A DNA stretch of 64,000 bases, from contig CM070873.1 in assembly GCA_036365515.1 (NCBI GenBank), forward strand, positions 180,496,104 through 180,560,103, written 5' to 3'. Each line of letters starts with the position of its first letter. Within the stretch, counting starts at the first letter, position 1. This DNA is from Torymus aiolomorphi (Eukaryota > Arthropoda > Insecta > Hymenoptera > Torymidae). The position numbers and the translations under genes were made by a program. Of the stretch, positions 25,623 through 36,056 are shown one piece after another. The notes under the pieces were generated by a model, which saw only the letters and a program-made list of their open reading frames with translations, searched no databases and was not told the origin of the DNA.

Positions 25623-25922
25623 TTAAAAAATTACATGTAATATATATTTTAAGATAACAATAAATGATATCAATATAAAAATGTATTTATTTATTTTTTT
25701 AAATTCCTCACATTTTGTTAAAATTATTGGATCAAGTACTTTACTAAGTTTTTTAATTCTTAATCGAAACCGTTCATGATCACGTGCAAACATTTCCCAT
25801 TCACCTCGTCGAGCGTTTTGATATGCATATAGCCAAGTATGCATTACATGAATAGATATCTTTTCTTGAAAACGAACGCGCTTTACCTGCTTACACCTGA
25901 AATAAATGTTTACTATTTTCAT
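25623..25922 (-). CDS. Hypothetical Polinton protein with C-terminal hydrophobic segment
   Basis: 99 residues: a basic N-terminus, a helical middle with WLYAYQNARRGEWEMFARDH and RFRLRIKKLSKVLDPIIL, and a hydrophobic C-terminal stretch at about residues 79-98 that could span a membrane. It sits between the integrase (convergent) and polymerase genes. I do not recognise the family. The charged, aromatic middle looks conserved and not random. Confidence 0.45.
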   Translation of the reverse strand: MKIVNIYFRCKQVKRVRFQEKISIHVMHTWLYAYQNARRGEWEMFARDHERFRLRIKKLSKVLDPIILTKCEEFKKINKYIFILISFIVILKYILHVIF

Positions 25923-26006
25923 TTATAATTTATTTATGTTTGATTTAAATTTAAAAAAATAATTTACATATTATAATGTCCCCAAGCAAGTGTCTGTGCT
26001 ACCTTC

Positions 26007-29000
26007 TTATAAGAATCTTTTATCATCATAAGGACTTAGTGCAATCTTTTCTTGTCTTATTCTTTCAACTTTATGTAACTCTGATCGTACCACACACTGT
26101 TTTCGCTTTTGAATCAATAAATCTTTCAAACAATTAACGTAATCATCAAAAGTTATAGTTTTCATAACAGCAGTTTTAATCCCTTTGATTTTTTTTTGTA
26201 GCATCTTCTCCATTTACACGTGTACTGTACATTTTACTTCCTAATCCTACGAATTCTGTGAGTATTTTTCCGTTACACTCGTCTTTCATTAGTCCAACAA
26301 TTTTTTTATTTACTTGTGGAATACCAAATTCATTGTTCACTAAATATTCTGAAGTATCAAAATAATGAATATTCAATTTAATATCATTATAAATATCATG
26401 ACATTTTATAGAATAAATTAAACTATCAGTATCAGTATAAAGAAGCTTACAATTATTATTATACATTTTATGCATGTAATCATAATGAAAACTGTACATG
26501 AGTATCTTGGATACATCCAGAACGGTGAGTCCCACATATATTGGTTTATCCATTAAAATTTCTACCTTTCTCAGTTCAACAGCTACTAAATTTTCATTAA
26601 ATATAGCACTGTTATGAAAATTTAGTTTTGAAATATAAGCTTCTAAGCCATATCTTCCTTCCCATTGTGTTAAAAGTTTCACATCAACGCGTTTACGTAC
26701 ATTTTCCATAGTTTTTCCATAAACAGCATTATTCATTAATTTGAAGAGATTTTTTTCAAATTCATTTTTAGCATTTGCTCTCATAGAACTATTCAAATCA
26801 ATATAAGATTGGAGCTATGGAGATTGTTTGAATTTTAAAACTTTATGTATCTTAACAAGTCGAAGTCCATGTGCAATTGCTTGTTTTAGATAACGATAAT
26901 GAATAACGTAATTATGTTTGTTCATCAATGTAGCGCAAAGCTTTGTTTGTTTTGATCCAGGCGGTTTTATATGCTCTGGACAAAATGGCAAATCATTGTG
27001 TTCATCATGAATTTCTGAAGGATAGTCTAAATCAACTTCTAAAATATAACCAATCGAAGCATTATCATCAACATTGTAATTAAAATTTTCGTAACCCACT
27101 CAAATGAGTCATAAGGAAGAGCTTGTGTCATTGCCCAGCCACATAAATTATTAGTATCAAAATACATTAAATACACATCCTCTTCATTTTCTTTATAATC
27201 TTTCATGTATTTATTATTAGCAGCAGCGTAACGATTTGAACATTGGCTTAAACCGCCTCTAATACCACATTCGATAAATAAAAGCATGTCTATGTCTGTT
27301 AGAAGACTTAATTTGACTCCTGTGCATTTAAGCATTGCATCCCAAGAAAAACCAGGTGTAGTATAATAATGAGCTGGATCAAGTCCATATGATTTCATAC
27401 ATTGATGTCTAAAATTTTCAAACACATCAGCCAACAGTAAAAGATCTGTTTTCATGTACAGATCAGAATATTCACCAAGACTCTTTATATTAAAAACATT
27501 CCAGATTTTTTGTGCATTTATCATTAAGTGTACTATAAAATTTATCCTTTGCTGGTAATTTTGTTTCATCTAATTTTTCCCAAGAATCAATATATTCATA
27601 TGGTAAAATACCTTTTCTTGTAAGAAATTTAACTTTTTTTTCATCCAAGCCTGGAAATTGAGAGTATATAATATTGTCTTCATCGAGATAAGATGCTAAT
27701 TTATCTAACGAAGAAGCCATAAATTTAAAAAATCAATAAATTGAAATTTTATATTACTATTTTCTATATGTTTTGTAAAAGCAATATATCTTTCCTTGTT
27801 TAAAGGCAGCAAATCAACTTTTCCGGGAAAATGATTAGAAACATCTTGTATAATAAAATGAGCATCATACCCACTAAGATTATGAAATACTACAGGTATA
27901 ATTCGTGAATCTTTATAATTAAGATTACAAGATGCATGAGCTGGTCCTCTATATGTTTTATCAAGGTGTGAATGATCATGAACTTTAATGCTAGTATTAT
28001 TGAATGGCTTACAACATATATGACATATTTCAGCTTGAAAAAATGCAACATTTTGCTCGAATGTTAGCGTTTCCATAGGTTCTGCATTACAATATATATT
28101 TTCAATCAATTTTGCTATACATTTTAATTCTGTAGCCAACCAAAGAGCTGCATTTTTACCTCTATAGCTTCTATAATATGAAAGACAATCATTATAACTG
28201 CATTTTAAGTAATAACCAATACTAAATATTTCATGTCTTTGAAAAACAGTTGTATTACTTTCTTCATTTTTACACTCAATAACAGACTTCAATAAACATT
28301 CACAATCAGCATAAATTATAAAAGGTATTTTTTCTTTATGTTTGTAATTTTTAAATTCTATGATATTTTTACCGTCTTCAGGTAGATTAATTCTACAGTT
28401 ATTAAGTTGACTACAGTATATTTCATGTTTAGCTAGACTATTTGAATCATTAAAAAAGTGTAAAAATCTATCACAAATATAACATTTTTCTTTATGATGT
28501 GAAAGGCTTCTCCCTACAAGTCTGGACACGTTTTTTATGTAGACGTAATGAAATATTGTATCTTGAAACATTTCATTTTCATCACCCATTTCTTCAATCA
28601 AAAGAAGATTTACTTGGTTTACTTTTTTACTAGATGTTAAGTATAATGGTACAATATTTTTACCATTAAGTTCAAAAACATTAACTGATATTTCAGAATT
28701 CTGTTTCTCAAATTTCTGTATTTGTCCTAAGGGAACAGGAAAGTCTGTATTTTTCATATTTAGTTCTTCGGCGTGTGATAAATAATTTATTAATCTGTGA
28801 GGATTATTTTTTGTAGGTATTGGATGTAAAGCTGCTAAAATAGACCACTTAAAACACTGATTATCACTATTTTGTACGTTAACACAAGCCTTCTCGTTTT
28901 GAATAAATTTTGGCAAAGGAATATATGAACTACCACTACGCATAGGATTATATTTATTTATATTAATCTGAATATTTAGTATGGAGTGCAGAAACCAACC

Positions 29001-29645
29001 TGAATCTCTATCTTGAAATTCTTCAATGTCAGATGTCAGAGGAGTTTTAATATTCTCATTGAACCATTGCTCAAAATCTGTTGAAAGAAAAATTTCAACA
29101 TTTTTTGTATTAAAATGCTTTTCTTCAATTTTGTCTTCTTTTTCACCGTTGCTGTTTAACTCTTGTTTGTACTTACATAGAAGAACTGCGTTAATTTTTA
29201 AAGCATCAATATAATTTTCTTTAAATAATTTTTTTACATAACGAGTAAATAAAATTTTGACATCTAAAAAAGAATGGACATCAATGTGCGCAATATTTGC
29301 AACGATACTTGTCCGCATACATTTTCCAAAAGCACTATCAATGTCTATCCAACGTACTCTGTTTTTAATTGTTTGCTGTGCAACTCCTGCACCTCGTTTT
29401 AATAGAGTATCTAGTCTAATAATAAGGCATATAAGTCATCCCATTGCATGTAAAATACTTTGCTTCTGTGAAACTACTAAATTATTATATTTAAGAATAC
29501 GTTTCAAATTTTTTTTAGATGAAAGACAATGTTTTTTCCATCGGTTAATTGTATTTATATCCACGTTCTGTGCACAAACTAAGTCTACACCTTTATTTAA
29601 CAGGTGCACTTGTTCAAGACACTCACTTATAATTTCTTCAGTCAT
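26007..29645 (-). pseudogene. POLB: Polinton family B DNA polymerase, broken
   Basis: Replicative polymerase of the protein-primed type, spanning about 1,210 codons. In order: an N-terminal region with RGAGVAQQTIKNRVRW; the exonuclease motifs YADCEC (about 28310), FHNLSGYDAHFI (about 27880) and YMKTDLLLLADVFE (about 27440); polymerase motif A YFDTNNLCGW (about 27150); motif B LMNNAVYGK (about 26730); motif C YTDTDS (about 26430); and a terminal thumb region. The gene is cut by an in-frame TGA at 29436, a T6-run frameshift near 27730, further shifts near 27510 and 27095, an in-frame TAG at 26815 and a shift in an A9 run near 26190. Catalytic acids are retained. It is probably inactive, with the homopolymer shifts open to doubt. 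Confidence 0.92.
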
Positions 29646-29680
29646 AGTTTCTATCTTGAATTGGTAAAGTTAAAATGAAT

Positions 29681-29716
29681 ACTGATGATTCACTGTAGAC
29701 TACTCACGCTTTTATA
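29681..29716 (-). promoter_or_regulatory. Polymerase core promoter
   Basis: TATAAAAGCGTG (29705-29716, minus strand) precedes TCATCAGT (29681-29688) by about 31 bases, 36 bases before the polymerase ATG. The 12-base core is identical to that of the phospholipase-like gene. Confidence 0.6.
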
Positions 29717-29952
29717 AAGAATTGTAATAAACTGGAGGGGATAACTTTATCAGCCTTCTTACTCATTATATGAAATTTAAATTTACGCGGTCGGGGTGAA
29801 TACTACTTTACCATCACTCACTAAGTGATTGTATCGATAGCTAAGGCGTATATATATGTACATGTACATATAGTCGAATAGACCGCAGGAGTAACCTTTA
29901 AGGTGCGATTTCACGGTAGAAAAGTTGTCGCTTTGTCGCTGTGTGTATATAT
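29717..29952. other. Spacer upstream of polymerase
   Basis: No gene. It contains a short palindromic stretch near 29856-29872 (ATATATGTACATGTACATAT). Confidence 0.4.
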
Positions 29953-30185
29953 AAAAATTAATGCAGTTCTTCTATGTTAGTACAAACAAGAGATAAATAT
30001 ATACTTAAGTATATATTAATTTTTAAAAATTAATGTAGTTCTTCTATTAGTACAAACAAGAGTTAAATATATAGTTAAAAATTAATGCAATTCTTCTATG
30101 TTAGTACAAACAAGAGTTAAATATATAGTTCAAAATTAATGCAGTTCTTCTATGTTAGTACAAACAAGAGTTAAATATATATATG
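29953..30185. repeat. Tandem 54-bp repeat, four copies
   Basis: Four units built on TTAATGCAGTTCTTCTATG followed by TTAGTACAAACAAGAGTTAA and an AT tail. The second copy has a short internal deletion. Confidence 0.85.
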
Positions 30186-30298
30186 AAAAATAAATTGAAA
30201 AAAATTTTGTTAATATAAATCGTAATATTTTTATTTAAAAATAATATTCTAGTTACAAATATTAATAATACCAACATTATTTAAGAATAATTAATTAT

Positions 30299-30920
30299 TT
30301 ATTTATACTTTTGACTTTTCTCTTCAAATTCATCTGTCAACGTATCAAAAAAATGATCTACATTAAAGTCAAAATTTGATGAGTGGGGAGGAGAGGTTGT
30401 AGAATGTAAACAAAAAGATGTTGGCTTTGGTTCATCTTGCTGTTGTAGTTGTTCTGACAGTTGATTCTGTTGATATTCTATCTAAAATAAAACAAATGTT
30501 AATGAATGTTATTTTATTTTAAAATTAAAATATTTTGAAAATTCTAGAAACAATAAATACCTCTGCTATTTCTTGAATGATTGATTTTACTGCTTTCTCT
30601 TTCTGAAATGATTGAAATGTTATTTTATTTTACTTTATGATTAGATAATTTTTAAAATTCAGTAAAAATAAATACCTCTATTATTTCCTGCATAATCGAT
30701 TGAGTAGCTTTCTGATCTGAGTGTGACAGATCATTCTGTTGATCATCTATCTATAAATGAAAATTTATTAGATTTATTATTATCTAATTTCATAATTAAT
30801 TAATATTTTAATAATTTAATATAAAATAAATACCTCTTGAATTTCTGATGCGTCATATTGCACTGCTTGGTCTTTTTGTAATATAATATCTTTAGTATAA
30901 AATTCTTGTTGTTTCATTTC
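30299..30920 (-). CDS. Spliced gene with duplicated exons, Gln-rich product
   Basis: Four exons on the minus strand join in phase 0 with GT-AG borders: 30834-30920 (29 codons, EMKQQEFYTKDIILQKDQAV...), 30676-30750 (25), 30561-30602 (14) and 30299-30481 (60 plus TAA). The product is at least 128 residues, rich in Gln, Ser and acidic residues. Exons one to three end alike (KDQAVQ...EIQE, KATQSIMQEIIE, KAVKSIIQEIAE) and all donors read GTATTTATT, so exon plus intron were duplicated in tandem. Exon two and the last exon also open alike (IDDQQND, IEYQQNQ). An ATG is the second codon of the first exon listed; more upstream exons are possible (see 35273-35527). The family is unrecognised and the helical Gln-rich repeats may mediate oligomerisation. 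Confidence 0.6.
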
Positions 30921-31483
30921 CTACAAATAATTTAAACATATTACTATCTATACGTTATATCAACTTCTTTTTTAAATTTATAAGAATAAATGTTAAAACA
31001 AAAATTAAAAATCAAAATGAAATAAATTATATGAATATGTGAAGATCACATATTTTACGAGGATCTCTCTGGAAGTGTGTGACTGTGACTTCACGCGTTC
31101 CGTGTTGCGGTGCCACCGATGATTTTTTTATCCTGTAAATTGAAATCATTTTTATTAATCTATTCACTTACTCACTAGTGTTCACGATCAGAAACTGAAC
31201 TAGATTGAACTAAATTCGTCACCGAATTCAAGAGTCCCTTATTATCAAAGTACTAGTTTGTAAATATAATGAAATACTTTAGGTGTCCTATTACCTTCCA
31301 AAGATTTCCTATAGCATTAGTACTATAGGTTTGAAAGAGGTCACCAAATTCGTTACCAACTTTTATTTAAGACAAACTAGTTTTATATCTATAGAAACAA
31401 ATTTTATAAATAATTGTTAACAAAAATATAAAAATTATAATGATTAAAAACTAATTTTCTATTGAAAAATAATATGTTGAAAG
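30921..31483. other. Intergenic or intronic stretch
   Basis: A GC-richer patch (about 31060-31135) has an acceptor-like border (CAG then GATAAAAAAATC on the minus strand) and may be another exon, but its phase-matching frame contains TAA. Otherwise AT-rich with no gene seen. Confidence 0.35.
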
Positions 31484-31812
31484 GAGCTGTTGCTAAAAAT
31501 AGATGATTTAGCTGTAAAAATGCTGTAAACCTTTGAAATTTGAATGTATCTAGCTAAAGAATTTCCTGTTGAAAAATAATACGTTGAAATGAGCTGTTGC
31601 TAAAAATAGATGATCTAGCTGTCAAAATCTTTGAAACCTTTGAAATTTGAATGTATCTAGCTAAAAATTTCCTGTTGAAAAATAATACGTTAAAAAGAAC
31701 TGTTGCTAAAAATAGATCATCTAGCTATAAAAATGCTGGAAACCTTTGAAATTTAAATGTATGTAACTAACAAAATTGTAAATATTGTTGACTTGGCTAA
31801 AAAAATCTCTGC
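31484..31812. repeat. 106-bp tandem repeat, array A (three copies)
   Basis: Units start at 31484, 31591 and 31697, each opening GAGCTGTTGCTAAAAATAGA and containing TTTCCTGTTGAAAAATAATA. The array ends in the same tail (TTGACTTGGCTAAAAAAATC) as array B at 34553-35310. Confidence 0.92.
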
Positions 31813-33359
31813 TTAAATCTCTGCAGTCGATCCAGGAGTGCATTCAAACTTTTCCATGATATTTAGAATACCTGTTTTTCCTTGGTTGAAGCAGGTTACA
31901 GCAATGTGAGTACCTATTTCCAAAACTTTTAAGCCACTGAATGAGGTTTTTGGAACTATTTTCCACACGCAGTTGTTAAAACTCTCATTAGAGTTTTGCC
32001 TAAAACCTCCAAGACACTTCTGGAGAAGATCTGAACTTGATAAGTCTTCATAAATTGGTCTCACCTGATCCATGATGGCCAGTGAAATGGCTACTTTATG
32101 TTTAAAAGTCTTGAGTTTTTTGTTGGCCTTTGCTTTTTGGCATTTACACCACCTGGTATGTCCTGGTGGGCAGAATTGATGTTGAGGGCTCTGATCGGTA
32201 GACAACTGATGATAATATGTAGCCCAAATAGCATTTCTCATACCAGTGACAGAATCTGAATGATCTCTGATCGCCTTTCCATAATAGGAAGATAAGATTC
32301 CGATCACCTGCCCTGTCAAGCGACCTTTTCCACCCATTGGTTTTCCATCCGATAGAAGCTTCTTTCCTGATGACTTCTTTATGTTTCTTAAACGAGTGCC
32401 CATCCTCTTTTGGACATGCCCAATGCACTCTATCTTCTTTACTTGTAGTTTGTCATCATAGGAATCCGCTTCTGACACAGACTTGAACACTTTAGAGTCA
32501 CCATCACCGATGTAATACTCATACTTAACTGCATATTTTTCTTCAGATCGTGAGAACATTTCCTTTATACCATCTACTTCCATTTTTCCAGCACAGCCCT
32601 GATGGTTGGCCGTGCAATTTGGTTCGTGCTCTTCATACCATTCTTCATATTCCACTGTTCCTTTTTTTTCTCCCAAACTGAGCAAGGTTTACAGAAACTA
32701 TTTTTAATAGTAACATCTTAAACCTTGCCAGATCTGTTGCCAATAATGCTGGCAACACCTTGTAAAGAAGAAAAGCCTCTTTTCCTCCAAGAGCCATCAC
32801 CAGACACAGTAAGTCCAGTATTTGGTGGTGTTAATTTTAGTTCTTCTTTCACTGCTGTGTCCATGGACTCTTGAGCCGCTTCTGCACAAATATTACCAAG
32901 CTGCTCATTAATTTTATCATAAGCAGAATGAGCTACTGGTTGTGATAAGTCCATGATTCCAGAGAAAGTTGATAGTCCTGTGTGACCGTAGCCAAGTGCA
33001 CGCGTGGCTAGCACACTTCTTCTATTTATTTCCCATGCATTACCCATGGGGTCAACTTTCTTGGAAGAATTTATTCCTGCAATTTGACCACATCTGTCAC
33101 ACACTATATCAATTTTGAATCCAAACCCTTGAAGGCTGGATTCGCTTATACAAACAGGTCCATGGCACTCACTGCAACATAATACTTTTTCCAGCTCAGA
33201 AAACAGAATGCTGATGTTGATAATTCTATTCTTCGTATTGCAGTGAGAAGATGTTGATGTATTTCTCATTTTTCTAGCTGAAGTTGATGTTCTTCTCCGC
33301 TTTCTCTCATTTTCTTCTTTGGGGATATTCCCTCCAAAAATTTTTGGTCTCTTCTTCAC
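31813..33359 (-). pseudogene. Mutator-like transposase, broken
   Basis: Transposase of the Mutator-like family common in arthropods. A Cys pair (VLCCSECHGPV) and a second (CDRCGQIAG) form a zinc-binding N-terminal part, followed by LTVSGDGSWRKRGFSSLQGV near 32760. After the break come the core motifs HEPNCTANHQGCAGKMEVDG, YYIGDGDSKVF, KKIECIGHVQKRMGTRLRNI, GGKGRLT and the C-terminal QNSNESFNNCVWKIVPK. A TAA interrupts the frame after GNRSGKV (32718), and an A8 run near 32665 shifts it again. The C-terminus stops early at a TAA (31813), shorter than usual relatives. Direct, not inverted, copies of a 106-bp array flank it, so its own TIRs were not found. Confidence 0.85.
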
Positions 33360-33840
33360 TCTTTCTCTTGAGTATTTGGCGTCAGGATGAGTGCTGGTAA
33401 ATCATCCTCTGGCATCTCCTGCCATTTTTAAGCTTTGTTAGAAGTCACTTTAAATTTTTTTTTTAATCACTATTTTTATATTTCACAAAGTTGACAACTA
33501 TATAAACACAATAATTATACTGTACAACAAAACACACGAACCTCAAATTACACAAAAAGAACATTTTTTACGTAAAAAGCGACGTAAAACGAATCTAAAC
33601 CATCCGAGTATTCGATTCAGCTGACACTTGTATTTACAAAAATTAAAGAGCTAAAAGTAGGTTACCGTGTCAAATGCTTACATGTAACATATGTATGATA
33701 TGTGGGTGTTTCTTAGTTCATGGTGTATCATAGTCCAACTGTCCAATTATCTATAGTTCAACATAGTTCATGGTGTACCTTAGTCCAATTATTTATAGTT
33801 CAACATTAGGCCTTTTACAGCTAAAGGAACACAGAACACG
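33360..33840. other. Spacer with short duplicated phrase
   Basis: AT-rich. A phrase of about 56 bp containing AGTTCATGGTGTA, TAGTCCAA and TATAGTTCAACAT is repeated between 33714 and 33812. No gene. Confidence 0.5.
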
Positions 33841-33971
33841 ATATAAGGAACAGATGCAGAAATACCATGGGTTACTATATCTATATATATGTGGAACAGC
33901 GCTTATTCCTCGCTGTTCCTCGTATATATAGATATACTAACCCATGTTATTTCTGCATCTGTTCCTTATAT
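33841..33971. ncRNA. Long near-perfect hairpin (61-bp stem, 9-nt loop)
   Basis: Arms 33841-33901 and 33911-33971 pair with only four mismatches in 61, enclosing a loop of nine bases. The outer stem reads ATATAAGGAACAGATGCAGA. It could be a miRNA/hairpin-RNA precursor or a tiny foldback MITE; no coding potential. The structure is seen directly; RNA status is inference. Confidence 0.5.
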
Positions 33972-34552
33972 TTTTTTGAGTGTAACGGGCCTTACTGTGT
34001 TCATGCCCGATTACTCCAAATCGTTTTATACAATAAAACTGTGGTATATTATTTGATAGATATAATAATTATTCTATGTATTCAATTTTCTTATATATGT
34101 ATGGTTTATATTCAATTGTTTTATATTATTAGAAATATTTCGACCATGAAAAGTATGAATTACACGTAATTATATACACGGATTGATTTTTGTCAGTTTT
34201 TTCTGTTATTTTTTTCTAATAAAATTGATTTATTTCTACGGCGTATTTATTTATATTTATAAATATATTAATGTAGATTTATTAAAAAGTATAAAATATA
34301 TTAACAATTAAAAGAAAATAGAATTCTACCAAAAAATAAAAGTATGTATGTCGAAAAAACTGTATATTGAAAAAAAATGAAATTACAGTGAAAAATCGAT
34401 AAATAGTTTAATCAGTATTTTATCAATATCTTAAAAAAAAATAGACATCGTTTTCGGATAAAAAGGAGCATATTCTATGGATGTTTTCCTATAGAAAAAG
34501 CGAAAAAAAAAATCGATTTTTCTCAAGAAAAAGGTGTCTAGCCCCCTTATAG
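33972..34552. other. AT-rich spacer
   Basis: No gene recognised. A short open frame across it is low complexity. Confidence 0.4.
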
Positions 34553-35310
34553 GAGCTGTTGCTAAAAAATAGATGATCTAGCTGTAAAAATGATGGAAAC
34601 CTTTGAAATTGAACGTATCTAGCTAAAAAATTCCTGTTGAAAAATAATACGTTAAAAAGAGCTGTTGCTAAAAAATAGATGATCTAGCTGTAAAATGCTG
34701 GAATCCTTTGAAATTGAATGTATCTAGCTAAAAAATTTCCTGTTGAAAAATAATACGTTAAAAAGAGCTGTTGCTAAAAATAGATGATCTAGCTGTAAAT
34801 GCTTTAAACCTTCGAAATTTGAATGTATCTACTAAAAAATTTCCTGTTGAAAAATAATACGTGTTTAAAGGAGCTGTTGCTAAAAAATAGATGATCTAGC
34901 TGTAAAAATGTTGGAAACCTTTGAAATTGAATGTATCTGCTAAAAAATTTCCTGTTGAAAAATAATACGTGTTTAAAGGAGCTGTTGCTAAAAAATAGAT
35001 GATATAGCTGTAAAAATGATGGAAACCTTTGAAATTGAATGTATCTAGCTAAAAAATTCCTGTTGAAAAAATAATACGTTAAAAAGAGCTGTTGCTAAAA
35101 AATAGATGATCTAGCTATAAAATGCTGGAAACCTTTGAAATTGAATGTATCTAGCTAAAAAATTTCCTGTTGAAAAATAATACGTTAAAAAGAACTGTTG
35201 CTAAAAATAGATGATCTAGCTATAAAAATGCTGAAAACCTTTGAAATTTAAATGTATGTAACTAAAAAAATTCTAAATATTGTTGACTTGGCTAAAAAAA
35301 TCTCTGCTTA
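34553..35310. repeat. 106-bp tandem repeat, array B (seven copies)
   Basis: Units start at 34553, 34659, 34765, 34871, 34979, 35086 and 35192, with 106-108 bp spacing, the same unit and orientation as array A. The terminal tail runs into the last exon of the next gene. Confidence 0.93.
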
Positions 35311-35527
35311 AAGTTGAGTTTTCGATGTGAGCTAAAAATTGATGAAAGTCTTCTTCCTGTAACTAAAGAAAAAAAATCTTATAAAATTTAACAAAATTTA
35401 TAGTTACCTTTAACAATATATGCCCCATTATTCTATGTAGTTGCAGAATTTTATGCAACATTTGGAGCGGTAGATAAGCGCGGAGCTCAGTCTCCTTACG
35501 CTTGCTCTTCACTGAGCCACCATCCAT
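35273..35527 (-). CDS. Two-exon small gene, unknown product
   Basis: ATG at 35527 in a good context (AATATGG). Exon one 35408-35527 (40 codons, MDGGSVKSKRKETELRAYLP...) ends AAG at GTAACT. Exon two 35273-35362 follows TTTCTTTAG in the same phase 0 (LQEEDFHQFLAHIENSTLSR...) and ends at TAG, giving 69 residues. An alternative GT at CAAGTCAAC before that stop would allow splicing onward to the phase-0 exons at 30920-30299, which would make one gene now interrupted by the Mutator-like segment. The product is basic then acidic and helical, with no known motif. Intron of 45 bases is short even for insects, so confidence is moderate. Confidence 0.45.
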
Positions 35528-35549
35528 ATTAAAATGAGCGCGTGAAACT

Positions 35550-35726
35550 GGGATTGCAGTGACTCGTGTCACCTCGACGCCGAAATCGTTGAGGGGTGTA
35601 GGGTGAACTATCTTATTGTAGTGGGGACCTCGTCTGCTATAGCTAAGTGTAATAAGTGGGACTGCGGTGACTTGCCGCCTCGCCTCCGAAATCGTGGAGG
35701 GGTGTAGGATGAAGTGTTCTTATAAG
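35550..35726. repeat. Imperfect direct duplication, about 70 bp
   Basis: GGGATTGCAGTGACTCGTG through GAGGGGTGTAGGGTGAA (about 35550-35612) recurs at about 35657-35720 as GGGACTGCGGTGACTTGCC through GAGGGGTGTAGGATGAA. It lies just upstream of the two-exon gene and may hold its promoter. Confidence 0.7.
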
Positions 35727-36056
35727 CTTGCGTAACAATACGAATCAATTAGTCAAAAAAATCTTCCTAATAAGAACTTCTAATAAAGACATAGTGCTGT
35801 GAAGCTTATGCTATATTCCTAATACAGCTATAATACCATAAAAAGTGATTTTGTGTGTGCTTTTGTAATAAACTATTTCAATAAAATATTTCAGTGCAGT
35901 GAAGTGCTACTTAAAACCTATAATTTCAAAAGATCATTAAAAATAGTCTGCAAAAAACGTTTAATAAAATTATTATTTAAGGTGTGAAAAAATTATATAT
36001 TATTTTTTATTTTATAAATTTTAGTTTTTATTTAATTAATTCTCATCCACAGCAAA
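35727..36056. other. AT-rich spacer before 36057 gene
   Basis: No feature seen beyond a possible TATA at CTTATAAGC near 35724. Confidence 0.35.

Noticed and set aside
18770..29645. Interpreting the Polinton core as an integrated free-living virus
   Set aside because: The long TIRs and chromodomain integrase fit a Polinton; the capsid genes are a normal part of that element class.
29257..29667. 136-codon plus-strand frame opposite the polymerase
   Set aside because: Antisense shadow of a conserved coding region.
31484..35310. 106-bp arrays as LTRs or TIRs of the Mutator-like element
   Set aside because: They are direct (not inverted) and are internally tandem, with unequal copy number, unlike LTRs or TIRs.
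29953..35310. CRISPR array among the tandem repeats
   Set aside because: Repeats are contiguous with no variable spacers, and the context is eukaryotic.
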